This document shows, piece by piece, positions 21,269 through 33,349 of a stretch of 64,000 nucleotides of DNA (its first letter is position 1; each line of letters opens with the position of its first letter). The notes below the pieces were generated by a model. It did no database searches and was not told the origin of the DNA. It saw only the letters and a program-made list of their open reading frames with translations. The DNA comes from Ophioceras dolichostomum (lineage: Eukaryota > Ascomycota > Sordariomycetes > Magnaporthales > Ophioceraceae): NCBI GenBank assembly GCA_003049485.1, contig PYST01000003.1:186001-250000 (forward strand). Direction: 5' to 3'. Made by a program: the position numbers and the translations under genes.

Positions 21269-22512
21269 CTTTTCTGCTGGAAGGACAAACGTGTGGAGGA
21301 AGGGAGAATCGACGCTGTATCCTGAATACAGGTGGTAGGGTGTAATGGTAAATGTTAATGAGAAACCTCGCACTAATTGATCACTAGAAAGACGTGGCAG
21401 ACTGCGAGGGTATTTATGACGCGAGAAGATGGGAAGAGAAAAGAATTTGAGCTGGGGCTGGCTGACAATGAAGCATTGGCGAGGGTGTGCGTCGAAGGCA
21501 TGCCCGCCAAACGCCTACCCCACGTGAGGCCAAGCCACCACTCACGGCTCGAGTCCTTTGAGTCTCCCTTGCCTGGACCATGGTCTTCAGCAGGCGGTAG
21601 TCAGAGCCTTCAATGGCCAATGCCACATTTTGATTTCTTCAGGTAAAGCAGGTACTATGCTAAGTATGTCTTGTCCATCGCCTCGTTCACAGCTCCCAGT
21701 TCAACGGCTGTCCGGGACTCGGCAGACACATCACCGGGAATTTTTCTGCAGGTACAAGCGTCTTGTCGCAAGATTCCGTCACCTAAGAACGAGGGTTCTG
21801 TATCGCTTGTGCCCTCGCCCTGAGATCAAGCTTGAAGCCAACAGCAGATGTGCAAGACAGCTTCCCGTCCACCAACCATCTGACCACAATCGCACCATCA
21901 ACCTCGACGCTTCAGGCCCTCTCCTTTTCGCGGGGTCGAAAACCAGGTCCACTCGTTTTACTGGCGCGGAACTGAACCCCCACAAAAACTGCGGGGTCGG
22001 TAGGTAGCCAGCGGTGCCAGAACCAGAAGCCAGCGCTTGGAAGCCCCGGGCGAATGAGGGTCCAGTGACCTGAGTGCTGCGACCGTGCAGTCTCGAATGC
22101 TGGACGACCCCTGTACATCGGCGAGTTGCAGTGAGCCGATGATTAGCGTGCGCCGGAAATGTGCAGAATATGACATGGTCCGTGAAAGCTTCGACTTCGC
22201 TCAAAAAGTGCGCCGTGGAGCTTCGACCCACGCAACAACGGATGATCTGGGGAGTTGCTCGACTCGAGCACTCTTCTTAACTCTCCTAGTTCTCCCGTCG
22301 AATCTTTCCTGACTGGCTGCAGACATCGCCTCGCCTCGCTTCGCCTTCACCGTTTTTCAGGTGAGGGAGCTTTTGCGCGGCGCATTCCTAGCTGCAGGTT
22401 GTTCGCTCGATCGTGGCTCCACCTTCGTTGAGTGACAGAAGTTGCCCACTCGAAAAGGGGCTCGACCTTGGCCGAGGGGTCCCTGAGGAGCGAATATCGC
22501 ATCCGATGCATT
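21269..22512. other. Divergent spacer, DJ-1 gene / tsc1
   Basis: 1.2 kb between two divergent starts, so it holds both promoters. Several short open frames exist, but none has recognisable content. No repeats of note. Confidence 0.5.
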
Positions 22513-25500
22513 ATGGCCGCAACAGCGTACGTGGAATTGCTTTTAGTCGCCCGAGAACGGGAACTCTCTGCGGGCGCATGTCGTTTGGAGAGAGCTTGGT
22601 CGTGATACCGTCTCCGCTCCGACTTCGGTGTCCCCATCCATCCCTCTCTTCCGTCACAAATGTGGCCTGTCTTCTGTCTGACACAGTATCTTCGCGTAAC
22701 ATAGATCCACCAGGGACCTCACAAAGGCAATCGGGGCCTTTTTTGCATCTCCATCCTACCCGCTGCCTGACGAGCTCGAGCTCGTCATCGTGGCCTATCT
22801 CACGAAGCACGAGAAGCACGAAAGCACCAGCACCGAGGACCGTCTCCACGATGACCTTCGGTCCATATACCAGAAACATGTCCACAAGCAACCACCCTCG
22901 AGAATCGCTCCCTTCCTGGCCATCTTGCGCCAGCTGAGACCAGTTATCCGGTCGCCTAGCAAGATCCTGTACTGGTTCGACTTCCTTTCAGAAGTAGTTT
23001 TGGATAAGATATCCGGTGAGAGGGATATCGAAACCGAAACCGCTGCGGGTCTGGACGCACTAGTCTGTTCCATTCCAGATGGCCAGGAAGGGGCGGCGGA
23101 CCCCATGACAAGACGCACCCTTGAGCGGTGGTTGCGGCTTTCTAGCCTTCCCAAAGCCCAGCCGGCGACTGCGTACAAGGAGAAAGTCGTGCGGGAATCA
23201 CTCTTCAAGATGGGGAGGAGGCTCCCCAAAGCTTTCATGGAGGCTTTGGCCGCAGCCTCCCGCAGAAAGGAGCATCGCTGTCAGGCAATGACGCTGCTCT
23301 GCGAGTTTGTGCAGACCCAGCCGCCGCGGCTGCATCTCGCCGTGCAGACCTCCCTTTTCAAGATCCTCCTCACCTGCCTCCAGCGAGATGCGTCGACGAC
23401 GATCGTGACGTTGGCTTTGACTGCCTTGACGATGCTGCTGCCAAACATGCCGAGCTCGCTGGTCCCCTACCTGCCAGATCTCTTCAATATTTATGCCAGA
23501 ATACTTTTCTGGGAGAGGGAGAGGGCCTTGGAGAGGGCCGGGGCAGTCCCCCACCCAAGGTTCTCTGATGGCGATTCATGGGATATAATTCCCTATTCGC
23601 CCGAGTCCGAGGACACCAACATCCCCCACCTCGTTCACTACTTCACCGTCCTCTACGGTCTCTATCCGATCAACTTTATGGACTATATTCGGAAACCGCA
23701 GCGCTATCTTCGTCATGCCAATGCCTCAATTGCCGATGAGGTCGAGGTTCAGCCGTCCGAGATAAGGCACCGCTCGGAGAAGTTCAGGGATATCCATCGG
23801 CTCCACCCCAACTTCTACAGCATGACAATCGAGTCTGAGATAACCGACTTCGGCAGGTGGATTAAGAGCGAGCCTGCCGTCATTCTTGCGGAGTGCACTG
23901 CTCTATGTACCCTGGGCGATAGCATTCCTGGTGATGACCAGCCCAGGCTCCTCGTGCCTTTTCCAGGCCAGGCGACGGTGACGAGGGATGGCCCTTCCGG
24001 GGACGATTCAGACAAGGACGAGGGCGACCGGGCCCTGTTGGGTGGCGAGGCCAGCCTGTCGGGGTCGTACGAGCCCATGGGCGCGAGCTGGCGCCACACT
24101 CAGTCAACCGCAGTGGATTCGGCAGAAGGAAGCCGGGTGCACTCGACCGAGATAAGGCGGGACTCACAGGCCAGCAAAGACTCCATAAGAGATTCTCTGA
24201 GCCCGCGAAACCAGCAAATCGGCGCCGACAGCCCGACTCTCCCTCCTCTACTGGTCTCATCTCCGTCGTCGCGCTCGCAAGTTCGGGAGATGATACGCAC
24301 CAACAGTATCGTGAAGGCTGGCCTGAGTCAGTCCCTGGCGAACGATAGCATCACGTCCTTGTCTTTGTCTCTCAGCCCCCACAGCTCTACTTCGGAGCGG
24401 GTGCCGGCTTCGATGGCGCCTCCACCGCAGGCGACCAAACGTGTTCCCAGCACACCCGGCATGCCTAGCGCGGGTTTCGGCTCCGAAAACAACTCCGAGA
24501 TCATGCGGCTCCGGCGACAGGTCATATTGCTGAAGAACGACCTCAACTTCGAGCGACACATGAAGAAGCAACGTGGAGCACAAATTGGAGAGTTGCGACG
24601 GAGACAGCTGAAGGAGGCCGCGACGGAGGCGGAGACCCAGACATTAATAATGGGCCACCGAAACCTCAAAAGTGCGCTGGAGGCAGCCAAGCAGGCTGAA
24701 GTGCAGACGAGGAAGGATTCGGAGCGAAGCCGGACCGTATCGAAGAAATGGGAGGCAGACCTCATGGCCAAACTCAAAGTTCTAAGGGACGATCAGAAAA
24801 AGAAGAATGCCGAAATCGATGCGCTCAAACGGGAGCTGGACCTAACGAAGGAGGAGTGCGAGAATATGCGGCAGATGGTCTGCGAGGGAGAGGTCAGGGA
24901 GTTCAGCCTTACTCAAACCATCGCGACGGCGAAGGGAAACCTGCCCGAGGTGGAGAGGCTGCGCAACGAGGTAGACCGTCTTACTGGAGCAGAGCGCGAC
25001 TACCAGCTCGCCCAGGACGAGATGGCGGAGAAGCTCGAGCACGCGGCTGAGTCTGAACACCGCGCCGAGATGCTGGCACAGAAGCTGAAGGCACTTGAAA
25101 TCGAGCTGCAGTCTACCGGGGAGCAGTATCAGTCGCAGATCGTGGTGCTCAATACCAAGCTGGCTGAGGCGTTGAAGAATAGCAAGGGCTGGGGCAATAG
25201 GGGCGGAGCAAGCGGGGATTCGACGGAGACCGCCGAGCTGCTCAGGAGCACGATGGCTGCTAGCCGAGCCAAGCAAGCGGAGCTGCAGAAGCAGTACAGC
25301 GCGCTCATGCGCAAGTACACCGTCCTGAGGTCTTCGGTGGAAAACAAGAAATTCAGCGAGTTGATCAGCGCCACCAGCGTGCCGCCCCGCAGTCGCCCTA
25401 GCCCTAACGAAGCAACGGCGACGGCGACGGCGGCCGAAGCCGAAGTCTCGGCCATGGGAGTGGCGCATTCGCCGTCGTCATACTCGGCCCGGACTAATCG

Positions 25501-26112
25501 GCTGCGGAGAGGTTTCTCGGATCCGGAGACTTTTGAGTCGTCGCCGTCGTCTAGTCCTCGTCCGCGCATACACCCGCAACCAGCATCTTCGCTGCAGGCA
25601 CCGCAGCAGCTATCACAACAAGCGCAAGCGCAGCTACAGCAACAGCAAGACCGGCAAGTGCAACACATTTTGCAGCAGCAAGTGAAGGAACAACAGCAAG
25701 TGCAGCAGTTGCACCTGCAGGAAGGCTTCATGCCGATCATGTCGACGGGCACGGTTTACAGGCCGACAACTCCGACACCACCGTTGGGCGGCGGCCCGGC
25801 CCGCGCTGGTGGCCAGGACGTGCCCGGGAGCACAAGCCCGCAAGGCGAGCGATACTTTGGGAGAGGTATGCAACTCCACTTTCTATCGTCCAAGCACTCT
25901 CCCCTCCTGCTTTCGCTCTTCTTTTTTTTGCATTGATCTCCAGAAATGACTAACACTGTCCTTATCTACCATCTATAGGTGGCGTGCAAAACACTATCCG
26001 CAAGGAGCGGAAGGACAAGAAGGAGGTGGAGAAGAAGGATAAGAAGAAAGCTGACGGCGACAAGAAAGAGAAGAAGTCCGGCGGAATTAGGGGCATCCGC
26101 GCTTTCATCTAG
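22513..26112 (+). CDS. tsc1: Hamartin/Tsc1, subunit of the TSC GTPase-activating complex
   Basis: Scaffold subunit that stabilises Tsc2 (tuberin) and restrains Rheb-TORC1 signalling at the vacuole/lysosome. Exons 22513-22526, 22714-25865 and 25979-26112 join in frame to 1099 aa. The first coding exon is only 14 nt (M-A-A-T plus two bases of A), with donor gtacgt; it links to DLTKAIGAFFASPSYPLP, the conserved family start. The hamartin alpha-helical domain covers about 6-400 (WFDFLSEVVLDKI, PHLVHYFTVLYGLYPINFMDY). A Ser-rich linker follows, then a long coiled coil at about 597-890 beginning NNSEIMRLRRQVILLKNDL. A Gln-rich part lies at about 967-1007. The last exon adds a Lys/Glu tail (RKERKDKKEVEKKDKKK). 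The open frame extends with no ATG before 22790, so the upstream micro-exon is needed for a start. The final intron has a perfect gactaac branch. Confidence 0.92.
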
Positions 26113-27669
26113 TGGTAGTAACCCGCCTGTCACCTTTCTTTGCCCATCATCCCTTCTCTTATCGGATGATCCCTTTCATTTTTTGGGGTAGGTTCCTGGA
26201 TTTGGCACAAAACGGGAGTTTGTTTTCTTAAAGGATATTAAATCTCATAAGGGGCAACCCTACATTAGCAGGGTTTCCTAGTTCCCGACAGAAAGGGATG
26301 GCTTTATTTTCATAGCTTGCGATATCCGGGTAGCGACAGCGAATGAACAATGACGATCTGCGAAAACAGACTGAACCCGGGATCTGGGACATCGGACACA
26401 CGCACCTTCGTCCCGTACAGCAGCAGCACGGAATATTAACCGATGGCAATCGTGTCTGGTAGGTGGTCGGGACGGAACATAACGTTTGTGTTTCGTTTCC
26501 TGGAGGCGGGTGTGTTGTGTGGTGCGGTCTGAGCCGCAGCTGCATAATACCCGCCCATACTATGGATGGTACTCAAGTGGCTGGGCGCCACGCAAAATGC
26601 CCCTCCCCCAACCCCAAATTGTACCCCTGTCAGACTAAGTCCTCCTTCCCATGCCCCCATGGCATCCACACACTGCCGCTGTGGCAACTGTAGCAACAGA
26701 CCAAGACCACACGCAGCCGAGAGACAACGGCGCAAACCGCACAAGAAAGTGGGCGGCGTGCGGCGATCTTTCTTGTTGGTCAGGGGTCATCCCACTCCAA
26801 TCGCGAACGCTCATCAACAAGCAACCAGCCAGGCTTCTGATCCAATTCAAGGAAACTCCTCCTTCCCGGTCCGTTGCTACTGTTTGCTCTTTGCGCTGCG
26901 CCAACAATCGAACGCTGTTGCTTCTTCCTCTTGTCGCAAGCCAGGCTAGGCTCCTCCTCTTCCTTCTCGGAAAACCTACCACACACGTCCCCCTTTTTTA
27001 TCTCTGCCTCGTCTCCTTCTCGTTCCTCCCGACCTCCCTCCTCCTCTCCAAAACGTTCGCAGCGGTCCAATTCGTTTCTTCTGAGAGTCAATCGCCACCG
27101 CCGTCAACCAGCCAAGCCAAGCCAGTCGCAAAGCTCTCGCGATTTTGCGGTCGAGGCTGCAGTCTCGCAATCACGATACTCCGAACGAACCCCGCTCGCC
27201 TTGCCGGCGCAAAACTCGAGAAAGTCGCGCCACTGCCATTTTTCTACATATACTAGTGGTCGCCCTAGTGGCCTCTTCACACCGCACCAGGAGGCCGGAC
27301 CGCCTTACACCAAATACGCTTACTTTTTAGAGCGGGGGAAAAAAACAACACCAGCGACCGCTTGCTCGACCCGACCGCCTCGGCGGGGGATTAAAAAAAG
27401 TCAATTGGCGCGACATGTTAGCAGCTTAGAGCTGTCATCCAGATCGAGCGCCGCGAGCTACCTGCACCCACCTACCACCTACCTGCCTTAGGTGGTTTTG
27501 ACTTTGGGACTTTGGGGTGCTCATCCCAACCAAGCTTCAACGCCTGCGATCTTCCTCTCGGCTGCTTGATCCCTGCCAGTAGGGGCAAGAACCGCACGCA
27601 CAGCCCTCCCCTCCTTCCTCCTCCCCGACCGCCACGCGCACTGGCTTTGGCGCGACCGACCGACCGGCC
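26113..27669. other. Spacer, 1.6 kb
   Basis: Holds the tsc1 3' UTR and the promoter of the next gene. The distal half is pyrimidine-rich (about 26860-27060). A ctacctgcaccca / ctaccacctacctgcc CCTA-type tract lies at about 27461-27488. Open frames here are not convincing. Confidence 0.5.
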
Positions 27670-28431
27670 ATGGCCCCCACACTACCGCGCGCCGTGGAGG
27701 TAGCGGCCCGGCACCTCGCCGACTCGGCCGCACACGCCCTTCTCGAGCCTCCCCTCCACCTCCTCCCATCCCGGACGACGCCATCCCCCCGCGATGAGCC
27801 GCCCACGGCCGCCGGCCTGCAGCCGCGGCAGGTGATCACGACCTCGACCGTCCCCGGCGGCTACCGCACCGGCGGGCCCGACACGGGCACAGTGGTCGGC
27901 ATCACGCTCGGCGCCGTCGGCGGGTTTTTGTTACTTCTCTGGCTGGTGTACACGTGCGTGGGCCTGGGCCGCACCGACGCGACGTCCACGGCGTCGGTGG
28001 TGACGCGCAGCAAGTCGCACAGGGGCCGCCACCACCACAGACGGCACTCCTCGGGGCACGGCTCGCACCACTCGCACTCGCGCCGACGGGCGACCGTCGA
28101 GGTGCGCACTTCGACGAGCAGGCCCCGAAGTGGCGGCGGCGGGCCTGTGATCGTCGAGGAGATGAGCAGCGCGGGGCCGCGCGCGGAGCGCGTGATCGTC
28201 GAGGAGACGACGGTGAGGCGCGGGGGGAGCGCGCATGGGCATCACGGACATCATTCAGGGGGTGGCAGGCCCGAGCCGGGCGTGCCGGTGCCGGGACCGC
28301 TGCTGAGCAGTGCGGGGAGCGACGATGACGAGGTTGTGGTTGTGGAGGAGCATAGTCCGCCTAGGAGGCATAGTCGGAGGAACTCGACTACGTATTATGA
28401 GGAGCGGAGGCATAGCAGCTCGAGGAGGTAG
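27670..28431 (+). CDS. Single-pass membrane protein with His/Arg/Ser-rich cytoplasmic tail
   Basis: Single exon, 253 aa, ATG in a favourable context (ggccATGg). About 70 residues of Pro/Ala-rich sequence precede one strong membrane segment (TVVGITLGAVGGFLLLLWLV, about 75-98). The remaining 155 residues are very basic and low-complexity: SKSHRGRHHHRRHSSGHGSHHSHSRR, then two VI(V)EE motifs (GPVIVEEMSS, ERVIVEETT), HGHHGHHSGG and an acidic DDDEVVVVEEHSPP before an Arg/Ser end. The tail should face the cytoplasm by the positive-inside rule. I do not recognise a named family. The arrangement recalls fungal sensor-like or eisosome-type membrane proteins, but no function can be assigned. GC-rich third positions support coding. 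Confidence 0.72.
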   Translation: MAPTLPRAVEVAARHLADSAAHALLEPPLHLLPSRTTPSPRDEPPTAAGLQPRQVITTSTVPGGYRTGGPDTGTVVGITLGAVGGFLLLLWLVYTCVGLGRTDATSTASVVTRSKSHRGRHHHRRHSSGHGSHHSHSRRRATVEVRTSTSRPRSGGGGPVIVEEMSSAGPRAERVIVEETTVRRGGSAHGHHGHHSGGGRPEPGVPVPGPLLSSAGSDDDEVVVVEEHSPPRRHSRRNSTTYYEERRHSSSRR

Positions 28432-29752
28432 GCAGGGAGGGAGTCAGACACCTTCTTTCCTCTTTTTTTTCTCCTTGAGAACGAGCTCGATCTCGATGAC
28501 GACGGCATTCTGCTTCGACTTCGACTTTGGCTTCGACGTCGGAGCAGGAGGAGGACGAGGAGGATGCGTGGGGAGGTAATGGGAGGGAGGAGGAGACGGG
28601 TGAGACTGACTGGGCTGATGGGGTAGAAGGAGAGAGGGCTGTTTGAGGCTCTCCGTTCCAAGCCCGTTGAAGTAGTCTTTCCTTCTATTTTCATGGGAGG
28701 GAGGGGAGGCTTCGTCCACTTGACAACTTCACACTCTCTTCGATGACGTTGTTCTATGAGTTGTATTGGCGGGGTGGTCAATTGGTCTCGCGAAGACCAT
28801 GCATAAATCATCGTATCAGGGGTCCGGAGGGGTCCGGGCGTGGTCAAATGGCTTCCTTTCCTTGGTTATGTTACATATGGATCATGTCTGGGGTTCATCG
28901 GACGGGAATATTTGTTTTTTCTTATGATTCGCTGTTCAGCTATTTCGGAGGGGGTTTACACTTGCACCACTCATACTCACATAAAGCTAGCGGGGACTCC
29001 TCTCTATACGTGTGTTTGTTTGTTTGTTTGTTTGTTTGTTTTGGAAAAGGGGGTGCCGGACTGGACTCAGGGGCTTTTGGCTGGGTTGGTTCTGAGGCAT
29101 CTACTGGCTGTAGGATCGTATGTAGGCGGCAGGTACCAGACCAGAGCTCAGAGAATGACGCCTGCTGCAAATGAGCATATACTACACATTCGGCTAGATC
29201 GTACGAGTCCATATTCTTCAGGTATGCCTTCCGTTCCTGTTTGCAGAGGAAACGGCAACAACATTGTTTTGACTGCGTCCTACCCTCGCGTCTATGACTC
29301 TCGTCTACATCCTACTTCATGCAACAACGGTCATCACCGCCCAAGGTTAAGAGAATCGGCAGGGTGGAAGGCGTTACCTTTTCATGCGATGTTCTCTCTT
29401 TCTGCGGGAAGGAGGATCCCAGTAGCTGCTTCATCCTCCAAAACTCCTTCTGAATCGATTTCATTATGACCATCGATGACGAAGCAGCGACGACTCTAAA
29501 TCGCGAAGGAAAGAGCCCGCCTTTGATCGAGTTTTCCATCCACCTTTCATCCTCTTCCGCTCGCCGTCTTCTCAGACAGGCACCCCACACACTTCTCATC
29601 TTCGACACAGCCTATCAGCAGCCTCTTTTGGTTCTGCAACTAGGTAGCTCAAAAGCATTCATCTTCTCCGGCCACATCATCACACAGTCACTATCGTACG
29701 AATCCTACCGAGACGCAAGCCTGAGCCTAATCCCTACTCGACAGCCTTCAGC
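28432..29752. other. Spacer, 1.3 kb
   Basis: 3' flank of the membrane-protein gene and promoter of the NTF2-like gene. A (GTTT)7 run is annotated separately. No gene seen. Confidence 0.5.
29014..29041 (+). repeat. (GTTT)7 microsatellite
   Basis: Seven perfect GTTT units in the spacer before the NTF2-like gene. Simple sequence repeat, probably length-variable. Confidence 0.9.
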
Positions 29753-31733
29753 ATGGCATTCGGCGGCGCTTGGGGCTTCTTCAACCCAGGTACGTTCCCT
29801 TGGCTTTCTTTCTGCCACCCTCGCGGTACTTTGCATGTTCTCGACCGACGCCGGTGCAGCAGCAGCTACCTAGGTAGAGAGATAGGTAGGCGCCTATTAT
29901 GGTAGGTTTCTAGTCGGCTAACACTCAGCGTCGCCTTTGACAGAGGAATCTGCCCAGAAAGTGATCCCCCTTATCATTGCGGGAGGTCCCAATGTCCAGA
30001 AGAGCATGATCGAGGCCTACTTCACCGAAGACTGCACTTACCGCAGCTCACTTATCCGCTTGCCCTCCTTCACGTGCGCGGACTCTCGGATCCCATTCAT
30101 CAAGAGCTTAAAGTCTCGTGATTTCTTGCGCGCCATTTACAAGTGGCGTCGGTACTTCTCCCAGGGCGTCTTCCTCGTGGAAAGCTACGGTGAGTGACCA
30201 TCTTTCGTTTTCTGCCCCTTCACATACATCCATCTCCCATCTGCCATAATCCCCTCCAGGCAGCTTCCAGCTTCGAGTCAGCTCTGCAAGGACTCTCCAA
30301 GCCTCAAACCATCTTCAAATGACAGAACGGTGTTCTCGGATATTAACGTGTCTTCTATAGCCTATGACAAGAAACGGGCAAAACTCTTCCTGCACGTCTT
30401 CGAGAAGTTCCGCATCCCGTTCCTTCCCTGGCACGCCGCCTTGGTCAAGACGGTGATTGTCTTGAAGCTCCGGCCTGTGGACCTCGATGCCGACGGAGGA
30501 GTCCATCCCGTCGAGATTCCACTCCTCATCACTGCCAGGGAGAGGAAGCCGCAAACCGCGAAGGCGGCGGCCGCCACAGAGCAGAAGGACACCGTCAAGG
30601 ACACACTCAACACTAACGAAAACGTCCGTGTCAAGGTCGCACAGGTCCTCGCTGGCATGAACAAGGAGAAGCAAGACGAGCAGAAGCAAGACGCGAAGTC
30701 CGCGCCCACCACGAAGCTGAATGGCCAAGACAAGGCCGACGTCCAGCGTGGCACGAAGCTTGGCGGCACGAAGCCTCAGGCGCAGGAGAAGGTCACGGCA
30801 GGCCCAGCCCCGGAAGTGATCACCAAGCCGCAGAACTCAGACCCTGAGCACGAGAGCAACGTTTCTCGCAAAATTGTTGTCGTTCCAAAGGGAGACATCG
30901 TTGCAGACCTCGGCGACATCAACACACCCAAAATCAAGCCCCAGGACGACGACAAGTCATCTCACCAAAGCAATGAGGGGGTCAACTCCAGCCCGGAACG
31001 CCGCATCAACACCTCGAGCAAGAGCGGCGCCGGCGCCGAGGGTAGGCCCCGTTCCGCGGATTCGGGCAAGACCTTGACGGGACCCGAAGTTTTGGAGCCC
31101 GAGGATGACTCTCTCGAAGTAAGGGCAGAGTCCGACTCCGAGGACCCCACTTTCTTTCGCAAGATCAACGACAAGACCAGCGGCAAGGCCAACGGCAAGG
31201 CCAACGGCAAGACCAACGGGGGCGGCACCATCTCCTTGGGCAACAACGGCAACGATGAGGGCAACGAGAAAGCGCTTTCCCTCCTCTTCAGCGAAGACTT
31301 CTACAAGCCGGGCGGCGCGAAAGCGCCCTGGGTCTTCGGCGGGGACGTTCTCAAGACCGAGCAGCAGGACGACAAGAACAACAAGAACAACAAGAACGGC
31401 AACGGGCAGCAGCAGCAGCACGCCAACGCCAACGCCACCACCACCACCAAGCCCCCCGCCCGCAGGGCGACCAACGACCTCGCCGTGCGCCGGCCCCGCG
31501 GCGACGGTGACGACCTGGCCAGCAGGCTGCCGCCCGCCCGCCCGGACATGGCCCGCCGCTGGCTCATCGAGAGCCAGGAGGACGCGTGCTCCGCCCTCGA
31601 CCTCGCCCGCGCCTACAGCTACCTGAGCCCGGGGGTGGCGCTGCTCGTCCTGGCGCAGTCCGCGCTCTGCATCCTCGCCGTCGTCGCGTGGGCGCCCTCG
31701 TACCTCAAGCAGAAGCGTCGTCCGCGGCATTAG
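29753..31733 (+). CDS. NTF2-like (SigF-like) domain protein with C-terminal membrane anchor
   Basis: Exons 29753-29789, 29944-30189 and 30361-31733 join in frame to 551 aa. Acceptors were fixed by frame: NP-EESAQKVIPLI and VESY-AYDKKRAKLFLHVFEKF. Residues about 10-160 look like the fungal SigF-like NTF2-like family: a helical start, SMIEAYFTEDCTYRSSL, FLRAIYKWRRYFSQGVFLVESYAYD, a strand rich in F/L/V, then ALVKTVIVLKLRPV. The middle (170-480) is Lys/Asp/Asn/Thr-rich and disordered, with NGKANGK repeats. One membrane segment lies near the end (GVALLVLAQSALCILAVVAW, about 520-540), followed by a basic KQKRRPRH tail. This suggests a tail-anchored protein with its NTF2-like fold in the cytosol. 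Biological role unknown. The domain call rests on pattern, so it is moderate. Confidence 0.66.
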
Positions 31734-33349
31734 CATCCGACGATGGGCGTCGTGCTGGCGGCGGTGTGGGGGTGGGTGGTTGCTGGTGCAGCTGCAGTGG
31801 TGGGGGAGGACAAGAAGACGTTTCTCAATCGCTTCTGAACTTTTTTATATCGGGGGATTGGCATCTCATCGGTTTCTTTACCACCACCGTCGTAGTCGGC
31901 CTTGGCGGGGCGCTCGGGCTGTTTAACGGCCAGAAGTTGAGGAAGATTTAGTAGTTTCAGTTTTTGTTGTTTAATTTTTTTTTTTTGCCTCTTCTTTTAT
32001 CGGCATGTTTCAGCATGTCCACCTAAACACCGACACAGTATTGTATGAGAGAGAGGAAAGGGAGGTTACGAATATCAGATGGACAAGTCTTATGGCAGGC
32101 TATTAGGACCATGACGTTGGTAGGTAGGGGGGGCTTGCACGTAATGTTGGCGTGTGTAAGATAGGATAGGCTCGCTCACCCACCCTGATGCCAGTAACCA
32201 AGCTGAGCAGTACTAGAGCTAGAGACCCGACGGCAAAGCAGCAATTCGAAAACCACGTCATATCTACCTGTCTCCCGTCCTTTGCTTTTCAGTGATGAGT
32301 GAGATACGTCTCCTCAGCTTTCGTCTGCCCGCCCCCCCAGAGATCCGACGCTTCAGGAAACCATCGTATAGGACACAAGAACTCCAGGGCACATCCAGGT
32401 CCCCGAGTTCGTCCCATACATAGCAAAGCGAGTGAATGGCCTATGAACTTGGAAGATCGGACTACAAGACTTCACTCACTCTTCAGCCCTCTCTGACGGG
32501 ACTGAGCGATCCTTCTATCCACATGTCAAACGGCGCATCTACATCGAAGAATCGACCTAGTAGGATCGACGCCGCTGCTGCTGCTACTACTGCTGCTGCT
32601 TTGCCATAAAGGTTGCCATAAAGGTCGTCATCGTATAATTTGAGTACCTTATCATGGCCAAGGAGGTACCTTAGGTACCTTGGGTAGTAGGTAGTGAATT
32701 TGACCAAATCGGCCTCCGTCCCTCTCATCCATCCAACTGCCAAGTCCAGGTCCATGTCAGTATCATATCATCCTCCACAAAGAAAACGCCCGCAAGACCG
32801 AAGTCAAGATATCCACCATCGCGTATGTGCCCAGAAACAACAGACTAACCACCCCAGGGACAAATCTCCCTGATAAAACTTAGTAGGATTGGCCCCTTGC
32901 CAGCAGTATGCCTTCCCTCCTATATGTCTTTTCCGGCCGGTCATATCGGTACCGTCCTATGTGTGTACCAGGCAGGTATTTATTTCTTTCCAATTATTTT
33001 CTTTTTTTTTTTCGGTACGCCGTCATTCCCTTCCCCGCCGAGATCCAAGATCCGAGATCCCTCCCATTCCATTCATTCATTTGCTCGCCTGCTCTCGCGC
33101 TGCATCGTCAAGTCAGACAGGAAGGACAACAAACCAACACCCAACCACACAAACCAAAAAAATTTCCCAACGACAAAGGTGAAAATAATAAGTGGTAGGT
33201 AGAGAGAGCGAAAGGACAGATATTCATTCCACCAGACTCCCCCATCCCAAGGCCACCCCATCCATCCTGGCCCCGGCCAGTCCCGCTAAACAAGAAAACC
33301 TACCAAGCATGGAAACCAAACCAAACCACAGCAACCATGAGGAAGATCA
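31734..33349. other. Convergent 3' spacer, 1.6 kb
   Basis: Lies between the NTF2-like gene (+) and the Zn2Cys6 gene (-). It contains a T-run at about 31976-31987, a CTG/CTA-rich tract at about 32572-32602, a doubled gccataaaggt at about 32604-32626 and nested KpnI-like palindromes (ggtacc, taggtacct) at 32664-32682. Open frames near 32890-33200 are short overlapping frames in low-complexity DNA. No gene called. Confidence 0.5.
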
